From assembly GCA_016630955.3 (NCBI GenBank), contig CM049998.1:496001-560000 (forward strand): a stretch of 64,000 bases of DNA. The letters are read 5' to 3'. The DNA is from Didymella arachidicola (Eukaryota; Ascomycota; Dothideomycetes; Pleosporales; Didymellaceae). Positions 57,508 through 64,000 of the stretch are shown here, in pieces. A program made the translations under genes and the position numbers. The notes beneath the pieces were generated by a model. The model ran no database searches, was not told the DNA's origin, and worked only from the letters and a program-made list of their open reading frames with translations. The stretch's first letter is position 1, and the number at the start of each line of letters is the position of its first letter.

Positions 57508-58289
57508 GACGGCTACGCGAAGTGAAATCAATGGAGCCAAGACCGACGCCTGTAATGCAACGAGAGCCTGCGAAGGATGGAGAATTATGGGCGCCGCATG
57601 TTAATCTAGCGTTTCGATATTGATTGTATCGAGCATCGCAAAGTATGACGTAGTGAAAATGGTGAGGTCAACTGTTAATTCTAACAACTAGCGGCAAGTC
57701 TAGCCCGCGGCGCAGATGTCACTTCGATCCACCACCCCGATTCGTGCAGACCCGGGAATAATCGCAAAATTGTCTTCCGCAATGTGCCTATGAGACTGCT
57801 GCTACTTCAGTGGTTGAGACTATTCACGATCAAAGGTGTTGTTGAGCGGCATAGGATAAGGATGGTGTTGAAGAATCCCTCTGCATTTCATGTGATCGCT
57901 TCCCAACTATGCAATATCGCCGACAACATTGTCACTGCCATGCTCCAACTCCATCAATGCTCCAATCATGCACGCAAGGCCGCCTACCCTGGCTGACTCC
58001 ATCCATGACTTCTGGTGCCGGGACCGTCTCACAACAGTATGCGGTCGTGATGTCGTGACGTTGTCGTCCGGATGCGAATGAAGAGTGGGTGATACCACCT
58101 GTGACAGCGTCCCAAGAAAGACTTCTCAAGCACTGTTTATGCAGAAAACCGTAGAAACCGAAGAAAATGGGTATCGCTCGAAAAGAGAAACGCCAATGAA
58201 ACTTCGTACTGGCATGCAGATGCAGTATGCAGCAAGGCTCCGCTTTAATGAGATTGACAATTTGCAATTTGTAATGCATACGCGAAAAA
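57508..58289. other. Intergenic
   Basis: Upstream of the SNG1-like gene and downstream of the DUF2293 gene. No gene or repeat recognised. Confidence 0.5.
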
Positions 58290-60525
58290 TCATCTCCTCA
58301 ACGGGATATACTCATGTGCTGGTGGTGGGCGTCTCTCGTACATTCTGTCGTTTTCAGATATGTACGCATGAGATCTGGCCCCAGCAGGTCGTTCATGATA
58401 GTCGTTCCTTACAAACATAGGCTTGTGTCTTTCCGGGAAATGTGCTGGATAGTTGTGGGAAGCACTATACAGATCATTGGCACTGCCAATAGGTGGCCTC
58501 CGTGGGCTAGTGGTCAAGTCAATAGTTTCCTGTGATGGGTGCGCTCTGTGCCGGCTGCGCGGCTCCATTGGCGGATACTCCTGTCTGTGCGGATGCATGG
58601 CACTCTGTCTCGTAACCTGGATTGGGTACATCTCCTGCTCCCGAAGAGGTGGTTGTCTTCTTCTAACAGAAGGCCCATGCGGGTCAACAAAGGAATGGGG
58701 TGCCGGAGGGTAGGCCCTGTGCTTGGAGGACTGAACATTGTCAAACTCCTTTGGCATATCATATTGATCAGGATCGGGGTGCTGATTGCTTGCTGTTCGC
58801 GGAGGAGCATTGAGATCGACAGTCTCACGTTCTACCGAGGGCAAAACCGTTTCGTGGTCAGATGTACGCCGAGATGGCGGCGGAGGTAATCTGCTAGAAT
58901 GTGCATCAACACGCGGTGAGGGTAAGCCATAGCTTTCTTGCATACGACGAGGTACTGCAGAATGTCCAGGCTGCTCATACTGTAACCTTGGAGGAGAATC
59001 TTCAACAGGTAGGAGCTACGATAGTTAGCGCTTGAATCGTTCGCGACATTGGATTCCTTGTCGAGCTTTCCGTAGCGCGATTGCTAGGACTCACTTCATA
59101 GAGTCGCCCGTCGGCACCGCGCATATAAGTGAGTGCTGCGGTCGATTGGGGCTGAACCGCTATTGGTCTTGATTGCCTGTCGACGTGAGCAGAGCCTGTC
59201 AGTAATAGGTGTAGATACTAACTGGTCATTGGGTGGTCTGCTGTGAGCAGCGTATAATGGCTCATCGTGCGCACGGCTTGAGCGCATGCCTTGCGCGTGA
59301 TGTTGAGGCGCTTGAGGCCTGTGTGCAGTTGGTGGTGAAGGATTCGGACGCACCACGATTGTCCGTCCGTGTCCTCGTCTGCGCTCGTGATCGCTTCCTG
59401 TAGGATATTGAGGGTACCGCTCAAACTGTATATCCCGGGCATACACGCGGTTCGAGACAATCTCCATACTTTGCTCCCTTTCGTCGGGTGTTTCGCCATC
59501 AGTTGACTCCTCTTCATCATCAAGGACTATAACCTCACGGAAGGTGTCCTCGATCTCGTTGCTCTGCTCGCCAGTCTCGTCTCGCCACTCTTTGAGCTTT
59601 GCCAGCGAAACGTGCTCTACCTTTTGGCGCGCCTCCATCCAAGACCCAGTCTTGAGCATTTTATCATAATCTGTATACATGTGGCGAATGTGGGCAACGA
59701 CTGCGAGTTGTACCCGACGGGCTAGGGGAAGCTCTTTCGCGTTGCCTACGCGGTTGGTGCCCTAACACGTAAAAGTCAGATTGTGAGATACAGATGGGAA
59801 ATGCATGCCTTTACCTCTTCGAAAGCGTGATTGACAATAGCAGACAAGTCATCTTCAGGGATCTTTGGGAACATCTCACGGACTGCACCGGTGATGTGAT
59901 CCTTACTTCCTTCCTTCGCCATTGGGCGGCCATGCAGAGCCTGCCGGGTTGAATAACTTTCGACTTGTTGCTGTATCCAATTCTCCCTATCAGCGGCCGT
60001 GGTCTTTTTGAGACCACCTTCTTCGCTGTACTTGTAACCAAACTTGCTACATGCAAGTTGAACAATCTCGAGTGGGAAATGGTGTCCTATTCGGTGGACA
60101 TGGTGGGAGAGCTTCTCGGGGTCGGCGTGTGTCTTGTTCTTAGGCTTGGCCTGCACACATGTTAACGGACGGTGATAGATAGGTGTAAATGATGCTGACC
60201 GAGACAACGTGAACATCGAGATTACGTTGGCGACATTGCTCCTTGCACCACTCAGTGATCTCCGGGTGACCAGCCGGAACGAAACCAAAGCCTTTCGGCG
60301 CATTTGCAGCATAGGTGAGCTAGATAGGTCAAGTCAGTGAGGGAGCATGCAGCCAAGCTGGTGAGGACGGACGATGGAGTGCAGTTTCTTCTTCTCTTGT
60401 GTGACAGCCTCAAGAACAATCTTATACGGTTTCTTCTTCTTTACTGCAGCGCGACTCTTCTCAATCGCCATAGTGCGGCTAGCGCCCTGCTGTTGCAGCG
60501 GGCGGGCATGATGTATTCGCGCCAT
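58290..60525 (-). CDS. DUF2293 protein with long disordered tail
   Basis: A fungal protein of unknown function. Six exons: 60525-60373, 60319-60200, 60150-59815, 59761-59223, 59176-59095 and 59015-58290, giving 651 residues; all introns are 46-79 bases and keep phase. The N-terminus is basic (KSRAAVKKKKPYKIVLEAVT). The DUF2293 domain spans exons 2-4: APKGFGFVPAGHPEITEWCK, ADPEKLSHHVHRIGHHFPLE, and REMFPKIPEDDLSAIVNHAF with GTNRVGNAKELPLARRVQLA. After residue 280 the chain is acidic, then Pro/Arg/His-rich with two REVIVLDDEEE / ETVDLN / ETIDLTTSP stretches that resemble SUMO-interacting motifs (inference). It ends RRPPPAHEYIPLRR. Confidence 0.85.
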
Positions 60526-60832
60526 AGTCACAGCTTGCTGCGATGTACATGAACTGCGCCGGAATGGAATAACGAGAAATGGACACGAGTGTGGCGTCTA
60601 CAGATGTATGAAGCTGTACTGCGGGGGTCAGTAGTTAGTACCACGCGTGGTGTATCCGCAAAGAAACAGCGATGATTTAGAAGAGTCTACGGTGTGCTAC
60701 ACTCCCGGTTGCAGAGAAGTGCAGGCGGGGTGAGGGTGATGATGCGGACTCGGTTGGTTGCAGCTGAGAGCGGAAGTGAGGCGACCACGGCGGTTAGTCA
60801 GCCATCAGCAGCCAATCGATGCCCGAGCGCAA
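60526..60832. promoter_or_regulatory. Shared divergent promoter, DUF2293 and DUF1763 genes
   Basis: 307 bases between divergent start codons. No specific site recognised. Confidence 0.5.
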
Positions 60833-61314
60833 ATGGAACTTAATGGTTTCACCACAATGGCGAAGACGGCAATTCTTCATGCCTACAGACATGTTCTACG
60901 CCACAGTCTGAGAGCTATCCAGTTCTCAAAGCCTGCGCGCTACACACTGCGAGACCGCCTCCGTTGGGCATTTCGAAAAGGCACTGCCAGCGACTTCGAC
61001 CAGCAAAAGATAACGAACACGCTCGAATTTCTGCACTATGCTACAAAGCAGAATGGATTGGAGCACAAGATCCTGAAAAATCTCCTTCTGGTGTGGTGGC
61101 ATCAGGATAGAGGTGGCCGGACAAGGAATAAGAGCAAGTCTCGGTATGGCTCCCTGCTGCAAGACCGGGTTGACTGGGCATTAACGAGAATAGCCAGCGC
61201 GAAGATCTCGAGATACGTACGACCGCCTATGACACGCTCAACCACAACATTCGCATGCTGAACGAGAGCATGGGAACGTGCATCCCTTCCATGACTTCGC
61301 GAGATCCTACTTGA
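60833..61314 (+). CDS. DUF1763-family small protein
   Basis: A fungal protein of unknown function, with the LYR-like look of many small mitochondrial assembly factors (resemblance only). Exons 60833-61143 and 61194-61314 (intron 50 bases, GTATGG...ATAG with a TTGAC/TTAAC branch) give 143 residues. The body reads ILHAYRHVLRHSLRAIQFSK, PARYTLRDRLRWAFRKG, NTLEFLHYATKQNGLEHKIL and KNLLLVWWHQ; exon 2 adds REDLEIRTTAYDTLNHNIRM and LNESMGTC. Without the splice the frame runs on to 61261 and loses this conserved end. An ATG at 60857 (MAKTAILHAY) is an alternative start. Confidence 0.78.
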
Positions 61315-61399
61315 GAAGCCACTGCCCGTCGTTGAACGCCTACCGGTCGCATACCCATGCTACAAAAGACGCTGAGGGAGGGTACACTGGCAGATGCTG

Positions 61400-62436
61400 C
61401 TACATGAAATCGTCAAGGAAGTCTTCGTCGCGATCCTGGTTGCTTGACGCTTCGCGGTTCTCTGCAGACATTATGTCATCGTAGGCATGATCTCTCTGCC
61501 AAGCGAGCTCCTTGCGCTCCTTTGCGATTCGTGCTTCTTCTTTGCGCTGTGAACAGTGTCAGACAGTCACGGAAGGAGGTCTGTGAATGAGCATAGCGTA
61601 ACAAAGTCCAGAGAGGAGACGAGACAGAGACGGGATACTTACTCTGGCATCACGGGCGCCCTGGTCCCTCTTCCTGAGCTCACGAAGTCGCGCCTCCTTC
61701 TCTTCTCTCAAATCCGGGAACTTTTCAACTTTAGTCTTGTTCAGACGGTTGACAATGGGATTCTCGCGCGCTACCACGTGTATACGTTTGACCTGGAGGG
61801 CGTCAACATCCACACGGTTTGGAAGAGGTACAACGGGTCCTGCGTGAAAGTAGATTGCTTTAAAATAAATCCTTACCAGTTTGTTGTTCTTGAACCCTAC
61901 CTGTCCAACGGCCATACTTCCATCCTTTTTCAAGTTCGACCATGGCGTGTAGATAACTGTGATGTTGTCTTTTTTGTTACCTTCGGTCTGTCAGCACTGC
62001 CCTGATCATCTCTTGGGTTTCAAGCCTCCAATATGAGAGCCCTTTCTTTCGCCAATAAACAACCTATTCTTGGCCGATAATACATATGATCATCATGAAC
62101 TCACCCTCAATACTGTTTGCCTTCGTCAATTGCGCACAGTCGGTTAATAGAGGCTCGCTGATCTTATCCCATGTCTCGCCCTCTGGCAAGCGGACGTAAA
62201 TATGTGCGGACGAGAGGTTGTCAACGTGGAACCAGACATCTTCGTCCCAGCCATATTTGATCAGCTCTTCATCTGTTGGGTATGTTAGTCTCCAGGAGTA
62301 CTTACACGAAATCGGTTAGGTATATTTTCTCGGGTTGACTGAGCGAGAGGGAGATTAACGAACTTTCAACTTTGTCTTTGCCAACATAGATAAATGCTGA
62401 CGGCGTCACGGTATTCGAGGAGAAGTAGTAGACCAT
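61400..62436 (-). CDS. JLP2: CCDC25/JLP2-family protein, NFACT-R domain
   Basis: Conserved from yeast to man (yeast Jlp2, human CCDC25); the NFACT-R domain is shared with ribosome-quality-control factor Rqc2 and binds nucleic acid. Exons 62436-62364, 62272-62105, 61980-61877, 61792-61643 and 61546-61400 give 213 residues, close to human CCDC25 (208). MVYYFSSNTVTPSAFIYVGK opens the chain. WFHVDNLSSAHIYVRLP and the SIEGNKKDNITVIYTPWSNL junction identify the family. SMAVGQVGFKNNKLVKRIHV and a charged helix (EEKEARLRELRKRDQGARDA) follow. The acidic end reads DEDFLDDFM. Convergent with the DUF1763 gene, 85 bases apart. Confidence 0.95.
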
Positions 62437-63035
62437 CTTGAAGGGGCGAAGCGCGAGTCCAAGGAAGGCAATGAGACGAGCGCTCTGACAGGCTGGAGCG
62501 CGAGGTGAAATTCGAGGGCACGTGTTAGTGGGGCTCACAGATGGGGCTAGTCGCTGTGGCGACGCCATACACCACCCTGTAAGTATGTCCACAATCACTA
62601 TGGGCACGGAAATCAAAGTCTATTGTGAGATTTGTGTCCAAGTTTCAATCGTGTGAAGGGGCTTAATTCTGCATGCAATCCCGAACCCGTATCTGACGCC
62701 TTGAAAACAACCACGCAATCCACCCACAGGTCTCTGAGCGAGCCTCAGGTCTTCAAGCAAACCGCTGATCCTCAGGAACAAGCAGTCATGCTCGTATCCT
62801 TGGTATGGCACATCTTGGTGGGGTTCCAACGTTCCGACCCAACTGCTGCTGTTGCAAAAGGAAGCAAGAAGAGCATGGAGATTAGACCAGCCTATGCTAC
62901 TCAACCCAACCGGAAGGGAGCCATGTTCTGATAATAGGAAATCGCCCAGGGTGATGTAGCACCCTTCATGCGGTCTCTGCACATGGGTATACTGTGGTTC
63001 TCATAAGTCAATGTCGCTCGACAATGGTATTTGTC
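62437..63035. other. Intergenic
   Basis: Upstream of JLP2 and downstream of the histone gene. Open frames on both strands (62632-62931 plus, 62982-62620 minus) overlap and resemble nothing known. Confidence 0.5.
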
Positions 63036-63712
63036 TTAGTGGCGACGCCCTACAAAAGAGGGGTCAAAGCCGTACAATTGACGACCCTCCTGGGAGGAGG
63101 TCAGCATTGTTTCGTGGATCGCCAGAATCAAGACTTACGCGGTTGAGGATGAAGATGATATCGGTTACGCCGACTGTCTTCCGGCCGCTGTGCTCTACGA
63201 TGGCGATGGCATCGTGCAGAATCTACATGCACGTTAGAAAGGAAGTTTAAAGACGCTTCCAGTAGACTTAGCTTGCTCAATCTGTTCTTGAGAGCTTGGC
63301 GGACCTCGTGGTAGATGTTCGCAGAGATACGCTTTACTCCTCCACGGCGAGCTAATCGTCTACTGAGGCATTAGGAAGTGCTGCTTCGATCGCGTTACAG
63401 ATGCAATGAAGGCGCGCTTACCGGATGTCTCCTTTGGTAACACCCTGGATAGTGTCGCGCTGGATCTTTCTGTGCAATATCAGCAATGAACCTTGTGGCA
63501 ATTGCGAGATGCACTCACTGGTGACGCTTTACTCCCTTTCCTTTGCCCAAACCGAGACCCTTTCCTCCCTTGCCAAGGCCTATACCGAGCTGTGACGCGC
63601 GAGATACGGGAGCTGCCGTCTGTGATGAGCCTGACGGACGAGCGAAACCTGGTCGCGCTGCGGCACCGAAGCGCGGCATGCCGCCAAACTGCTGCGGCCT
63701 TTCGTTTACCAT
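63036..63712 (-). CDS. Divergent histone H4 variant
   Basis: A histone-fold protein related to H4 but clearly not the canonical one. Exons 63712-63519, 63469-63422, 63359-63272, 63222-63139 and 63089-63036 give 155 residues against 102 for H4. A 45-residue Pro/Phe/Ser/Ala extension precedes GKGGKGLGLGKGKGVKRH. The core reads DTIQGVTKGDIRRLARRGG, VKRISANIYHEVRQALKNRL, ILHDAIAIVEHSGRKTVGVT and DIIFILNREGRQLYGF, aligning to H4 without gaps; it then adds DPSFVGRRH. Three introns are GT-AG, but intron 3 (63271-63223, 49 bases) starts CTAAGT instead of GTAAGT. Neurospora crassa has a comparable H4 variant (hH4v); orthology is likely but unproven here. Canonical H4 genes in fungi are far more conserved, so this is a specialised form. 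Confidence 0.85.
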
Positions 63713-64000
63713 TTTGTGGTGTTGTGGAGACCGGGTGCTGCCTGGGGTAGTGTAGCGCAGCAGGTGCGGGTGGTGTTCGATTGCGGACCCGTGACACGAC
63801 TCGCTGTCGACGCGTTCGACGCAACAAACGCGTGCTGTCAGGTGGAGATAGCTACCCGCCTTATCAGACTCAGGCAGAAGAGTCAGTCTGAAGATGAGCG
63901 GTGAAGGAGAAGATGCGGACATGCAGGCAGATCTGCAAACGCAAATGCAAAGTGGAAGATGTCGGTAGAACTACTCGTTGTCACACGGATCCCGACGCAT
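63713..64000. other. Right edge, upstream of the histone variant
   Basis: Probable promoter of the H4 variant. TCTGATAA occurs on the minus strand at 63868-63861. No gene can be supported before the window ends. Confidence 0.4.

Noticed and set aside
61144..61261. Apparent frameshift at the end of the DUF1763 gene
   Set aside because: A 50-base intron (61144-61193) with proper ends and branch site restores the conserved C-terminus and total length divisible by three.

Overview
The window looks like nuclear DNA of a filamentous ascomycete, probably a Dothideomycete. The reasons are dense protein genes on both strands, many GT-AG introns of 45-60 bases with CTAAC/CTGAC-like branch sites, two Zn2Cys6 regulators, a two-finger siderophore-type GATA factor, a GH72 wall enzyme and several families known only from fungi (DUF2293, DUF1763, DUF3533). 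I see no rRNA, convincing tRNA, CRISPR, viral or plasmid feature. Class level is inference.

Layout. 0-8.6 kb: a gene-free left flank, a peroxisomal (C-terminal AKL) dihydroxyacetone-phosphate/glycerol-3-phosphate acyltransferase and the WD40 ASTRA subunit ASA1. 8.6-19.6 kb: a Zn2Cys6 regulator, a secreted beta-propeller lactonase-like protein with a poly-C intron, a MATE transporter, a PQ-loop membrane protein divergent from PEX12, and an unknown PPxY protein; this part is visibly C/G-rich. 20-25.4 kb: a weak small ORF, the SreA/Sre1-type iron repressor and the six-exon Golgi protein TVP15, whose exons are mostly too short to show as ORFs. 25.6-28.7 kb: an intact Zn2Cys6 regulator followed by a broken LaeA-like methyltransferase and a fragment of an FAD-linked oxidase, which together look like the wreck of a small secondary-metabolism locus. 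29-43 kb: a four-TM glycoprotein, an MDR oxidoreductase, the DEAD-box helicase DBP7 divergent from mitochondrial pantoate-beta-alanine ligase, a single-pass membrane protein and a twin ABC ATPase. 43-64 kb: a secreted cupredoxin, a 2EXR/F-box-like protein, a GEL1-type glucanosyltransferase, TSC1, a small mitochondrial protein, an unknown protein, an SNG1-like membrane protein, a DUF2293 protein divergent from a DUF1763 protein, CCDC25/JLP2 and a divergent histone H4 variant.

The genes do not form one pathway. Themes recur: peroxisomes (acyltransferase with PTS1, PEX12), iron (SreA type), wall and secretion (GEL, cupredoxin, TVP15), growth control (ASA1 for TOR-family kinases, TSC1 upstream of TOR) and chromatin (H4 variant). 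The observations most worth checking are an in-frame pair of 3' splice sites that would add or remove a zinc-ligand cysteine of the iron repressor, a CT-AG intron in the H4 variant gene, one intact and one fully degenerate ATP site in the twin ABC ATPase, and the decayed metabolite locus. Exon borders were worked out by hand from splice signals and reading phase; all multi-exon totals are divisible by three.
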